Positions 10,442 to 20,901 of a DNA stretch of 64,000 bases are shown here, one piece after another (position 1 is the first letter of the stretch; each line of letters opens with the position of its first letter). Position numbers and translations under genes: made by a program. The notes beneath the pieces were generated by a model. It was not told the DNA's origin. It searched no databases and saw only the letters and a program-made list of their open reading frames with translations. Source of the stretch: Synchiropus splendidus (taxonomy: Eukaryota; Chordata; Actinopteri; Syngnathiformes; Callionymidae); assembly GCF_027744825.2 (NCBI RefSeq), contig NC_071334.1, positions 918,606 through 982,605 of the forward strand. The letters are read 5' to 3'.

Positions 10442-11300
10442 TTGAACAGAGGCGTCTCATTGGTCAGTGCCATTCAGTGGGTCCGATGAACAGAATCATC
10501 TTTCCCTCTCACCACACTGTCAGTAGAGTGTTTTATGGAGCTGTTCAGTGCAACTGGGACCAGAGGAGATGAAATACCGTTCAGATCAACTCAGATTTAC
10601 GCAGCCCAGACCTGACAAGGCAAAAATACGGCAATAAAAGCAAGTAAAACCTGCTGAGCAGATACTCATTGGAGGGAAGGAAGTACTCATTTGTGGGCAC
10701 CAACAGGCGCACCTTCTCTCGCGCCATCATCAGCGCCTCAGTTGACTGTTCTGTTCCCTCAAATGAGTGTTTTGTTCCCTTTGGTGGCCACGACTGAATG
10801 TATTTTTGATTTCCCTGTGAGGCCCGAGGCTCCGTACAGAAGAACTGACCCCCTGTTTGTACATTTGTACGTCACAAGTGAAGTTTGCTGTGTTCACTCA
10901 CTGTGTATTTTGATCAACCACTGACTGTCACTGCATCACATTCTGTGCAGAAAAGTGAGAGGGAAGAAGAGCACGTTCAAGCTGGACATCTCTTCCGTCT
11001 CCCTGTCAGTGCTGAGGCCAGCTGTTTTTCAGGGGCGTCGCCATGACTCACTGGGACGCTGAGGGTCAGAGGTCACCTGCTGCTGCTGCCACACCTGTCC
11101 ACAGTCCAGGTTTATCACTCTGTATCACAGTCAGCAGAGTCGTAAACTCTGACTGTGTTGAGATGAGAGCAGCTGCACCTCTGCACTGACTTGACTGTTC
11201 ACTTGACTTCACTTCCTGCTCTTTTCTTCTTTCACTCCATTCAACCAGTCGACACATTAGCAGCTGAGTTTCCACCAGCACTGGAGAGTTACTCTCTTCT
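10442..11300. other. No gene recognised (copy A upstream of minisatellite)
   Basis: Non-coding as far as I can see. It is near-identical to copy B 58,044-58,885 apart from small indels near 10,940-11,040. Short open frames have no recognisable motif. Confidence 0.4.
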
Positions 11301-11302
11301 CA

Positions 11303-13267
11303 CTCATCCCTTCACCTCAGATCACACTCCTGATTCATCCCTTCACCTCAGATCACACTCCTGATTCATCCCTTCACCTCAGATCACACTCCTGATTCAT
11401 CCCTTCACCTCAGATCACACTCCTGATTCATCCCTTCACCTCAGATCACACTCCTGATTCATCCCTTCACCTCAGGACCTCACTCCTGAGTCATCCCTTC
11501 ACCTCAGATCACACTCCTGATTCATCCCTTCACCTCAGATCACACTCCTGATTCATCCCTTCACCTCAGATCACACTCCTGATTCATCCCTTCACCTCAG
11601 CACCTCACTCCTGATTCATCCCTTCACCTCAGATCACACTCCTGATTCATCCCTTCACCTCACCACATCACTCCTGATTCATCCCTTCACCTCAGATCAC
11701 ACTCCTGATTCATCCCTTCACCTCAGATCACACTCCTGATTCATCCCTTCACCTCAGATCACACTCCTGATTCATCCCTTCACCTGAGGACCTCCCTCCT
11801 GATTCATCCCTTCACCTCAGATCACACTCCTGATTCATCCCTTCACCTCAGGACCTCACTCCTGATTCATCCCTTCACCTCAGGATCACACTCCTGATTC
11901 ATCCCTTCACCTCAGGACCTCACTCCTGATTCATCCCTTCACCTCAGGATCACACTCCTGATTCATCCCTTCACCTCAGATCACACTCCTGATTCATCCC
12001 TTCACCTCAGGACCTCACTCCTGATTCATCCCTTCACCTCAGGACCTCACTCCTGATTCATCCCTTCACCTCAGATCACACTCCTGATTCATCCCTTCAC
12101 CTCAGGACCTCACTCCTGATTCATCCCTTCACCTCAGGACCTCACTCCTGATTCATCCCTTCACCTCAGGACCTCACTCCTGATTCATCCAATCACCTCA
12201 GATCACACTCCTGATTCATCCCTTCACCTCAGATCACAGTCCTGATTCATCCCTTCACCTCAGGACCTCACCCCTGATTCATCCCTTCACCTCAGATCAC
12301 ACTCCTGATTCATCCCTTCACCTCAGATCACACTCCTGATTCATCCCTTCACCTCAGGATCACACTCCTGATTCATCCCTTCACCTCAGGACCTCACTCC
12401 TGATTCATCCCTTCACCTCAGATCACACTCCTGATTCATCCCTTCACCTCAGGATCACACTCCTGATTCATCCCTTCACCTCAGCACCTCACTCCTGATT
12501 CATCCCTTCACCTCAGATCACAGTCCTGATTCATCCCTTCACCTCAGGACCTCACCCCTGATTCATCCCTTCACCTCAGATCACACTCCTGATTCATCCC
12601 TTCACCTCAGATCACACTCCTGATTCATCCCTTCACCTCAGGACCTCACTCCTGATTCATCCCTTCACCTCAGGACCTCACTCCTGATTCATCCCTTCAC
12701 CTCAGATCACACTCCTGATTCATCCCTTCACCTCAGGACCTCACTCCTGATTCATCCCTTCACCTCAGGACCTCACTCCTGATTCATCCCTTCACCTCAG
12801 GACCTCACTCCTGATTCATCCAATCACCTCAGATCACACTCCTGATTCATCCCTTCACCTCAGATCACAGTCCTGATTCATCCCTTCACCTCAGGACCTC
12901 ACCCCTGATTCATCCCTTCACCTCAGATCACACTCCTGATTCATCCCTTCACCTCAGATCACACTCCTGATTCATCCCTTCACCTCAGGATCACACTCCT
13001 GATTCATCCCTTCACCTCAGGACCTCACTCCTGATTCATCCCTTCACCTCAGATCACACTCCTGATTCATCCCTTCACCTCAGGATCACACTCCTGATTC
13101 ATCCCTTCACCTCAGCACCTCACTCCTGATTCATCCCTTCACCTCAGATCACAGTCCTGATTCATCCCTTCACCTCAGGACCTCACCCCTGATTCATCCC
13201 TTCACCTCAGATCACACTCCTGATTCATCCCTTCACCTCAGATCACACTCCTGATTCATCCCTTCAC
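11303..13267. repeat. 31-32-bp minisatellite, about 2 kb, with higher-order repeat
   Basis: Roughly 60 tandem copies of a unit built on TGATTCATCCCTTCACCTCA followed by variable GATCACACTCC or GGACCTCACTCC. Rare variants (CCAATCACC, CACAGTCC, CACCCCTG) recur exactly 631 bp apart, for example at about 12,181 and 12,812. The distal part is therefore two copies of a 20-monomer higher-order unit (about 11,960-12,590 and 12,591-13,221). Copy B has only about seven monomers. The units are direct and contiguous with no unique spacers. Confidence 0.95.
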
Positions 13268-15480
13268 CCTCCAGTGTGGCCAGTCAGAAGGTCACTGACC
13301 TGTGAGCAGCTCTCCTCTGGTCTGCAGACGTGTGTCGTCCATGTTTGCAGGTGAATCTCCTCAGGTGAAGCTCAGCTCCTTCTGATCCTGAAACACACTG
13401 TGACAGAGGAACACGCCTCCGTGAGGGAGGCGGGGCGAGAGGTGAGTGTGTGTTTTCCAGAGTCCAGTTCCAGCCATGTGGTGTGTCTGTGTGTGACTCC
13501 AGACTCCTCAGCTGCTGAAATGATCCAGACCACCAGGATGAACCCAAACCCACCTGGAGCCTCAAGACGTCTCAGTGTCACTCACACCTTTGGTCCAAAG
13601 TCCACTTGACACAGAGGAGAGAATCCAGGAGTGGTGAGCAGAGCGCCAACAGGCTTCAGTTCAGAGTTCACCTGCGCCGCACCTGTCCAAAGCTCAAGCT
13701 CACGTCAGGTCAACAGCACTTCCTGTGGTGGGGACTGCTGTGGATGCATCATGTCCATGGACCGTTCCTGCGCTCATCGTCTGCTTGTTTCAAAATAGGA
13801 TCAAATGTTACACATTTCGTGAGGACGACGAAGCAATGTCCAAACGTGTAGAGTTTTTCTGTATTGAAGTTCCTGCAACACAGTCACGCGTCACTGGTCT
13901 GCAGGTTCATCATCCTTATTTAACATGTTTTCACTTTCTCCAACAGCAAATACACTAACGGTCGCAATCTTTGGACACATTTACACAGACTGCAGCCAAA
14001 CGCACACTGCACACGTGACACCATAAAGATAAACCACACGCCTCTCACACACCGTCCCACGTACACCGACAACACTAAGGTCCACTGTCATATAGTTCAC
14101 CCCCACACTCACCTGCAACACAGTCACGCGTCACTGGTCTGCAGGTTCATCCTCACAACTGAGTGAGATGGACCTGCAGAGTCCACCCCAGCAGCCTTCA
14201 GCCGTCCCTGACATGCCTGACTGAATGTCTGCGCCTATTCCTGAATCTGTGCATGCATCCAAAAGCTCTTTTCATTTGACAAAATAATACAAAACATTAT
14301 AGAAATAAATCATACTAATTGAGGGGCCTCTACTTGTGAGTCCCACACAACACTGTTGACTTTTGAATTGTTTTTCCCTGAGTGTTTGTTCGATGGCCAA
14401 ATCTTCAAATCTAGTCTGAGTTTTGTGTCAAAACTCATTTGTTCATTCACACATCATCTCTGTTCGTCGTGTTTTTGTCAACTAAAAGTCACAACAGTTT
14501 GGTCCAAAACTCACTGTATTTGAGTCGTGTTTCAGTCAGAACATTTCACTCCTCCTTCTTCAGATGCTTCATTGTGCATTTATTCCAGGTGACTGGTGCT
14601 GCAGGCCTCCAACACTGACTAGAAACCTGGAGCCTCTTGAGTCCGAATGAATGAATGAATCCTCAATGCAAGGTTGCTCTTCGTGTTTCCATGCTTCACC
14701 CAATAGGTCCGTGACTTCCTGCTCCGGTGAGTGTTGTTGCTCTCTCTTGACAGAGTCTGCCAGATGCTGAACCTTTCTCCTCCGTGTTTTTGTGCTTCTG
14801 CGCCTGAGAATCGGCCTCAGTTGATTCTCAGGTGCCGCTCCCTGGCGCCCGACCTGTTGTCAGTGTGTTTCTGGATTTGGCTGGAGCTTGGACTCTCTCT
14901 TGCTTCTCTGTTTGTGTCGGCGCTGCCGTTTGTGTCATCAACTCTGTTTGTGGATCTCTTTGTGTCAGCCTCTCTGGACGTCCTGCGCGTGGCTTCTCCT
15001 CTTCGTCTGAGCTCTCGTCACACAAGAGCCCACCGAGAAGCAAAGGCGGGTTTGGACACTTATTGAGTTGGGGACAACAAAAAGGCTCTTTCACAGCAGT
15101 CCCTCAAAGACGCACCTGAGGTTACAGAGGCGACCTGGCCACGCTGCGACTCCTCCTCCTCCTCGCTCCACACTCTTGTGACAGTCATGGAGGGGAACCA
15201 AGCGCTGAGGTTGACTTTCTTCCCAGGAGCCCCGGCCAAACCAACATGGAAGCTTTGGCCCACAGAGGTGAAGAGTGCTGTCCTGCACATCTCTTGCTCC
15301 GCCCCACGCAGCGGCGGCTGCTTCACTGGAGGAACAAACAAAAGCATCAGCTCTGTCTTCACTGTGACGTGAGTTGCCAGTGGCTCCTGCGCCCTGGAGG
15401 ATGTGGACTGGACCTGTGGTTTCTGAGCCTGGCAAGAACGTCCTGAACAAGAAGAAGACAGATGAAACTCTGACACCATG
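13268..15480. other. No gene recognised; contains a 40-bp direct repeat pair (copy A)
   Basis: I cannot support a gene here. The 40-bp sequence starting CCTGCAACACAGTCACGCGT occurs at 13,872-13,911 and again at 14,112-14,151. A GAATGAATGAATGAAT tetranucleotide run lies near 14,646. Open frames on both strands between 14,731 and 15,590 are preserved in copy B but show no domain I know. They may be part of the LTR region of the adjacent gypsy remnant. Confidence 0.4.
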
Positions 15481-15484
15481 CAAT

Positions 15485-15627
15485 GTTGCATGTTGTTGAC
15501 ACGGACAGAGACACCACTGTTTGTCAGTGGACTCTCTGTCTTGTTCTAGAATTCTCCACAGGTCAATCCCACACAACACAGTTGACACACGCCCCCTAGT
15601 GGTAGAACTTATACATCCATCACATCT
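15485..15627 (-). mobile_element. Possible LTR of the minus-strand gypsy remnant (copy A)
   Basis: Reading the minus strand, a purine-rich AAGGGCGAAGATG tract is followed by TGTGATGGATGTATAAG and the phrase CACTAGGGGGCG, as expected for a polypurine tract entering a 3' LTR. A possible end (ACA then TGGTGTCAGAG, resembling a primer site) lies near 15,480. Boundaries are uncertain and no second LTR was identified. Confidence 0.3.
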
Positions 15628-15639
15628 TCGCCCTTAAGA

Positions 15640-18061
15640 TTCCTCATAACGTTTGTACTTGGGGAAAAGTCCAACTTGATGCTAAACAGATCTAACAAAC
15701 CTTCTGAAATACAGTTCGGAAAGCAGTTTTCCACTCGCAGGTATATTTCAAAACGATACACCCGAACGTTTCAAGTGAGATTTACTACACTCCATATAAA
15801 CAATCAATGTCCTCAATATGACGCTGCTGCTGCTCACTGAGCCTAACGTTTTGGTGGTCTAATTGGTCGTCCACATCTTGACCTTTGAGTTGGTTCCTCT
15901 CCGTTCCCGTCTCGCCTCACCGTCTCTTTCAGCGGTGTTGTCACTGGTGACGGTGCAGGTGATGGCAAGAGCCCATCAGTATCTGCAGGAGTGCTGCTGA
16001 CTTGATAGACACCCTCCGTGTCCACAGAGCATCATCGTGGAAAAGTCACTTCTTTGGTTTTTAGCAGATGTCGGCGATTTCTCCTGCAGATGTTTCCACC
16101 TGCAGTTGACCAACCAACGATCTGGAGCTGTTGCTGTGTCTCCTCACGACTGATGCTCTCTGACTCTTCCTCTCACTTTCTCACCTTCATTAGCTCAGCA
16201 CTCATGAACGGTGGACCATCATCTGACACGACCTCGTCTGGAATCCCATGTCTTGCAAACATTGATTTTAGAGCTGTCGCCACATGTCTCTGTCAGTTCC
16301 GGGTATTTTGAATAGTAATCCACACACAGCAAATCATACATCAGCTGATAGTGGAACAAGTCTGTTCCAACTTTGGCCCATGCTCTCTGGAGTGTCATGA
16401 CAGATGAGTGGCTCTCTGGTGTTTTTCCTCCTGAATGCATGACATACCGCACACTTCAACACAACACCTTCAATCTCTTCTGACATATTAGGCCAGAGCA
16501 CGACGTCTCTCGCCCTGTCTTTGCACTTGACTGCTCCAAGGTCAGCTTCATGTCCTCTCAGTAGCATATAACTGCTCTCAGGCTGTTATCTGCAGCTCTT
16601 CATCAGCTGCTGTTCGTGCTCTGAAGGTCTTCAGTTTCTCTTCTGTGATCGGTATTTCAGCAGTGAGTTGATGAACCTGTAGTTCATCTTCCAGTAGTTG
16701 CTCTGTTGTCTCTTTCAGGTGAGCTGGACTCAGTGCGTCAGCAGTGTCGAGGTCCTTTCCAGGCTTGTAGCTGACCCGCAGGTCACAAGGTTGTAGACTC
16801 ATGAACATCCTCTGCAGTCTCGCTGGAGCTTTCTGAAGTCATGTCTCTCAGGGCTCATGGTCCGACTCCACATGTACTGTCTTGCCATAAACATATTGTT
16901 TGAACGTCTCACAACCATCGACAATGGCTCAGAGCTCTTTTTCAATCTGTGCGTATCTTTTCTGACGCTCCGTCAGTGCTCTTGAACCGTAGGCCACCGG
17001 CTGTCCATCCTGGGTTAAAACTGCTCCAAGGCCTTCTGAGCTTGCGTCCACAGACAACGTGATGTCCTTTGTCACATCACAGTACCTGAGCACCGCAGCT
17101 TCACTCACAAGCATCTTCAGCTTTTTAAACCTTTTCTGCTGCTCAGTCTCCCAATGTCATGCTACGTCACCTTCCAGACGTTTCCGGAGTGGCGCACTCA
17201 CATCAGAGAGGTTTGGGACAAACTTTGCCAAATACTGTAGCATGCCCAGACACCGCAGCAGACCTGCCTTGTCTTCTGGCTCAGGCATTTCTTGTATTGC
17301 TCTGACTTTCTCCTTGTCTGGTTTCACTGCCTCTGCAGGCAGAATGTGACCAACACATGTGATTTCCATCTTTCTAAATCTGCATTTGTCTGTGTTTAAC
17401 TTGAGGTTGATGCTTCGGATCCTGTCCATCAGCGCTCTCCGTCTCATGTCATGCTGTTTTTCATCTTCTCCCCACACCCAGATATCATCCACTACCTTCA
17501 CCACTCCTTCCAAACCCTCCAGTCTCTGTGCAATGTACTTCTGGAAGACTTCAGGAGCTGACGATGTTCCAAAGGGAAGTGGCAGGAAGAGGTAACGTCC
17601 ATACGGGGTGTTAAACGTGCATAACTCGGAGCTCTCCTCCTCCAACTGCACTTGCCAGACGCCATGACTGGCGTCCACTACAGAGGAAACCATCTCTGCG
17701 CTGATGATCTCTTCAGCTGTGCGTAGAGGATAGTGTTCTCCCTTCTTAGTGTGTTAGGCTTCACCACAGGGACCATGCTGTTGACCCAGGCTGTGGGCTC
17801 ATTCTGCTCGACGATGACTCCAAGATCTTCCATCCTGTTTTCCAGTTCTGCTTCCACTCTGTCTGTCAGTGCTCTCGGCACTTTCCTTGGCGGGTGAATG
17901 AGTGGGGTGACGTCTGGAGTGAGCTGGATGTGATGCCCTCCTGGCACACACCCTCACCCAGCAAAAACACCCTCACATTCATTCAGTAGGTCACTACTGT
18001 CTTTTCCATTTACACTGCACACTGGCTTGATCAGTCGGAGTTTGGAGCAGGATTCTCTTCC
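15640..18061 (-). pseudogene. Ty3/Gypsy pol remnant, copy A
   Basis: Minus-strand pol pieces in the normal order. The reverse transcriptase N-terminal part lies at about 17,947-17,700. The RT core is at 17,693-17,157, with NTPYGRYLFLPLPFG and the active-site VVDDIWVWG. RNase H lies at 17,114-16,929 (LSVDASSEGLGAVL, VAYGSRALT). The RNase H tail lies at 16,808-16,578 (VSYKPGKD, ADALS), with an integrase zinc-binding segment and integrase core traces at 16,567-15,850 (GHEADLG, CAVCHAF). Several frameshifts and stops, plus loss of a segment after VVKPN, show it is dead. Protease and upstream parts are cut off at 18,061, where copy B continues. Confidence 0.85.
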
Positions 18062-18070
18062 GAGAGGTTG

Positions 18071-19494
18071 CAACCCAGTCTCACAAAAAAACGTGCAATA
18101 ACAACGTTTGTCCACTTCATGAAAACGTAATGGTTAGACGAATTTGCCTCAAAAAACGTATCCCAGGTACATTTAATTTCTCAATGGCTTAGTGAAGGGC
18201 GTTCCTTTGGACACGTGACTGACAGCTTTCTCTCCCGTCTGAACATAAAACATGGCGGACATCCGTTCTATTTTTGCTCTAAATTGTGAGATTTTAAAAC
18301 AATTAAATGTTTTTGTTGAGTTTTGATCACATTTCTAGTGACAAATGTACACTTTATTTTCATATTTTCTGCTCGATGTATGTTTATGGCGCTTCGTTTT
18401 ATCGTTTTGACCCAGATTTTTTAGTGGTGCTCACTGAAATCGTAGTATTGTGACGTTTGCCCTGCTGGCCATAAATACGCTCTAAAATGCGGGGTTTTAA
18501 ATGACTTTATTGGCTTTTTATCACATTTCTAGCGACAAATATATCCCACATTGTAATATTATGTGCTCGTTTTATGTAAATGACGCTTATTTTCTTTCGT
18601 TTGGACCGAGATAGTTTTGTGATTCCCTGTTAAATCGTAGTATTGTAACGTTTACCCTGCTGGCCATAAATACGCTCCAAATTGCGGAGTTTTTAAATAA
18701 CTTTATTGGCTTTTGATCACATTTCTAGCAACAAATATATCCTACATTGTAATATTATGTGCTTGTTTTATGTAAATAAAGCTTATTTTCTTTCGTTTGG
18801 ACTGAGATTGTTTTGTGATTCCCCATTAAAATGTATTATTACGGTGGTTATCTGCTCGCACTGAAAAACGTGCAATAACGACGTTTGTCCACTTGGCATA
18901 CCGTAATGATTTTACGAATTTGCCTCAAAAATCGTTTCACTCTTACGTTTCATTTCTCAATGGCTTTATGAAGGGCGTGCCTCCGGTCACGTGACTGACA
19001 GCCTGCTCTCCTGTCTGAGCACAAAACATGGTGGACATCCGTTCTATTTCGCTCTAAATTGTGAGATTTTAAAACAAAAGCTTTTGTTGACTTTTGATCG
19101 CATTTCTAGCGACAAATATATTCTATTTTGGGTCGGTTATCTGCTCGCACTGAAAAACGTGCAATAACTACGCTTGTCCACTTGGCATACCGTAATCCTT
19201 TGAATACTTTGCCTCAAAAATCGTTTCTCTCGTACGCGTCATTTCTCAATGGATTTGTGAATGGTGTGCCTCTGGTCACGTGACTGATAGAACACAAAGC
19301 ATGGCGGACACCCGTTCTAGTTTTGCTTTAAACTCTGAGATTTTAAAACAATTAAAAGCTTTTGTTGCGTTTTGATCACATTTCTAGCGACAAATGTACG
19401 CCTGACTTTCATTTTTTCCGCTCGTTTCATGCATTTGACGCTTCGTTTTTTTCGTTTTGACCCAGATTCTCTCGTCGGTCTCAATTCAATGTAT
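18071..19494 (+). repeat. KDZ element left TIR, outer part
   Basis: Matches the reverse complement of about 36,070-37,444. It is built of subrepeats. A terminal-type module (AAAAACGTGCAATAAC...GTTTGTCCACTT, then an E-box, then ACATGGCGGACATCCGTTCT) starts near 18,090, 18,870 and 19,155. A second unit of roughly 230 bp (GCGACAAATATATCC, CTGGCCATAAATACGCTC) is repeated between about 18,340 and 18,830. The nested gypsy element begins directly after GTAT at 19,491-19,494. Confidence 0.85.
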
Positions 19495-19687
19495 TGTAAG
19501 GAGTTATATTTGTTGTTTGTCTCTGTCGCTACGCGCGGGTCCGTTTTATTTTGGAGGGGTAACGGAAATGTGGAACGGTTGATTGGTGTTGACAATAAAC
19601 GGAGCGGCAACGTTCGGGGCCGCTGTTCAATGAAACTATCTGGTTCTTGAGTCCTAAATTCCTCTTCTGCAGAACAGCTCGGCTACA
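19495..19687 (+). repeat. Gypsy 5' LTR
   Basis: 193 bp, TGTAAGG...GGCTACA. Contains an AATAAA signal at 19,594-19,599. One mismatch to the 3' LTR (CTGGTTC against CTAGTTC). Confidence 0.96.
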
Positions 19688-19688
19688 T

Positions 19689-19706
19689 TGGTGGCAGCGG
19701 TGGGAT
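19689..19706 (+). promoter_or_regulatory. Gypsy primer-binding site
   Basis: TGGTGGCAGCGGTGGGAT lies one base after the 5' LTR, the normal place for tRNA priming of minus-strand synthesis. I cannot assign the tRNA with certainty. A related TGGTGGCAGCGG occurs at 46,283 in the relic next to copy B. Confidence 0.7.
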
Positions 19707-19866
19707 TTCGTGCGGGTGAGAATTCGTCGCTTAAGCTGCAGTGTGGAAGTTAGAGTTAGCACCTGCTAACCGCTGTAGGTAGTGTGAAGTTTTCAGACAG
19801 CACGTGGAAGAAAAATACCGCGTGTAGCCAGGTCGTTAGTTGTTCGAGAGCTTGGACCTGAGGAAG

Positions 19867-20901
19867 ATGTGGGAACAAGTGGACGACTCAACAGACACCA
19901 AGTTCGAACGCCGTGACCGTAACTACTCAGGCAACGTTCGCATCGAACTTCCCCCGCCCTTCGCCGGAGACGAGGAGCAGGGCTTCCCATGCTGGGTCCG
20001 ACAGTATGAGGTGGCCGTGAGTGCGTTGGTTGGGAATAATGACCAGGAATGTGAAGATGAACTGAGTCACATTTTGCCAACTCGACTGACGAAAGCTGCC
20101 TTCCTACTGTGGGACAGCCTACCGAGGGCAGTGCAGAGGGACTATGCGGCCGTGAAGGCGAGATTGATGGAGGCGTTTGGTCATGGCTACTTTCTGGACC
20201 GCTTCAGAACGAATCTGTCCGCCCGGATGCGTGCCCCCGGTGAGAGTTTGGACGTTTATGCTGCGGACATTAGTCGACTCGTGCATGAAGCATTCCCAAA
20301 CTATGGACAGGTGGCACAGAGGGAGGAGAAGTACCGCCGGTTCTTAGCTGGACTTGACCCGGCTTTAAGAGCAAAGTGCCATGAACAGGGGGCAACAGAT
20401 CTGGAAGAAGCTTTGATGATCGCGAGCAGGTGCGAGATGGCCAGGGAAGCTCTAAAGATGGATTACGGGACCCCTTATCAACGCTCCGCCCCTGTTCTGC
20501 AAGCAGCTGGTACTGTGAATTCTATTTGTACACAGTCATCATTGGATCGTTTACTGGATGAGATGAGGGAAATGAGAGTGGAGATGAAGAAAATAATGGA
20601 GGAAAATGACAGATTGAGAAGGCAGGCAAACAGGAAAGAGTGTGAGTGGTCAAACCGTGGACGAAGGTGTAGATGCACTTGTGGAGAATTGGACTGTCAG
20701 TCAACTTTGTCCGACCGGCGCTGGCGGGAAAGGAACCGGGAACCCAGTCAGGAGAGAGTGCATAATGCTGGAGACCGAGGCCGGTCCCCCAGCCGGCGCA
20801 GTCCAGAGGCGACAGGTGGAAACACTCCGAGACGGGGAGGTGTGCGTTTTCTTTCTCCCAGGAGAGGGGAAGCGGGCAATCAGTCGGGAAATGCTCAGTA
20901 G
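19867..20901 (+). CDS. gag: Gypsy Gag polyprotein
   Basis: 344-residue frame starting at the first ATG (MWEQVDDSTD) after an upstream-open region and ending TAG at 20,899-20,901. The N-terminal two thirds resemble a retrotransposon capsid (MEAFGHGYFLDRF; EEKYRRFLAGLDPALR). A coiled-coil-like segment (LLDEMREMRVEMKKIMEENDRLRRQ) follows, then a basic Arg/Ser-rich tail with a Cys cluster (CRCTCGELDC) rather than a classic CCHC knuckle. The frame is intact. It forms particles in the cytoplasm in related elements. Confidence 0.88.
   Translation: MWEQVDDSTDTKFERRDRNYSGNVRIELPPPFAGDEEQGFPCWVRQYEVAVSALVGNNDQECEDELSHILPTRLTKAAFLLWDSLPRAVQRDYAAVKARLMEAFGHGYFLDRFRTNLSARMRAPGESLDVYAADISRLVHEAFPNYGQVAQREEKYRRFLAGLDPALRAKCHEQGATDLEEALMIASRCEMAREALKMDYGTPYQRSAPVLQAAGTVNSICTQSSLDRLLDEMREMRVEMKKIMEENDRLRRQANRKECEWSNRGRRCRCTCGELDCQSTLSDRRWRERNREPSQERVHNAGDRGRSPSRRSPEATGGNTPRRGGVRFLSPRRGEAGNQSGNAQ
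20886..20892 (+). promoter_or_regulatory. Candidate -1 frameshift slippery heptamer GGGAAAT
   Basis: G GGA AAT, spaced in the gag frame, fits the X XXY YYZ rule exactly. It lies two codons before the gag stop. The pol frame is the -1 frame here and is open across the site, so slippage would produce Gag-Pol. A downstream RNA structure was not verified. Confidence 0.6.

Larger units (their letters stand above)
1..18061. repeat. Segmental duplication, copy A (NLR gene unit)
   Basis: This block aligns almost base for base with 46,472-63,799 in the same orientation. Copy A starts at or before the first base of the window. The match ends in the shared stretch GGATTCTCTTCC, after which copy A turns into a short junction and the large KDZ transposon while copy B continues gypsy pol. 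Differences seen by eye: A lacks about 0.77 kb at 2,100-2,111 that B has (48,567-49,340). A has one more LRR exon. A has a roughly 2-kb minisatellite where B has 0.2 kb. A has about 60 bp extra near 7,980-8,040, and B lacks about 85 bp of gypsy near A 16,300-16,400. Confidence 0.95.

Noticed and set aside
11303..13267. Regularly spaced repeats resembling a CRISPR array
   Set aside because: The units are contiguous 31-32-bp monomers without unique spacers, in a vertebrate genome; it is a minisatellite.
15060..15588. 143- and 165-codon minus-strand frames
   Set aside because: Preserved in both copies but overlapping each other in different frames, without motif or splice support; probably near-LTR non-coding sequence.
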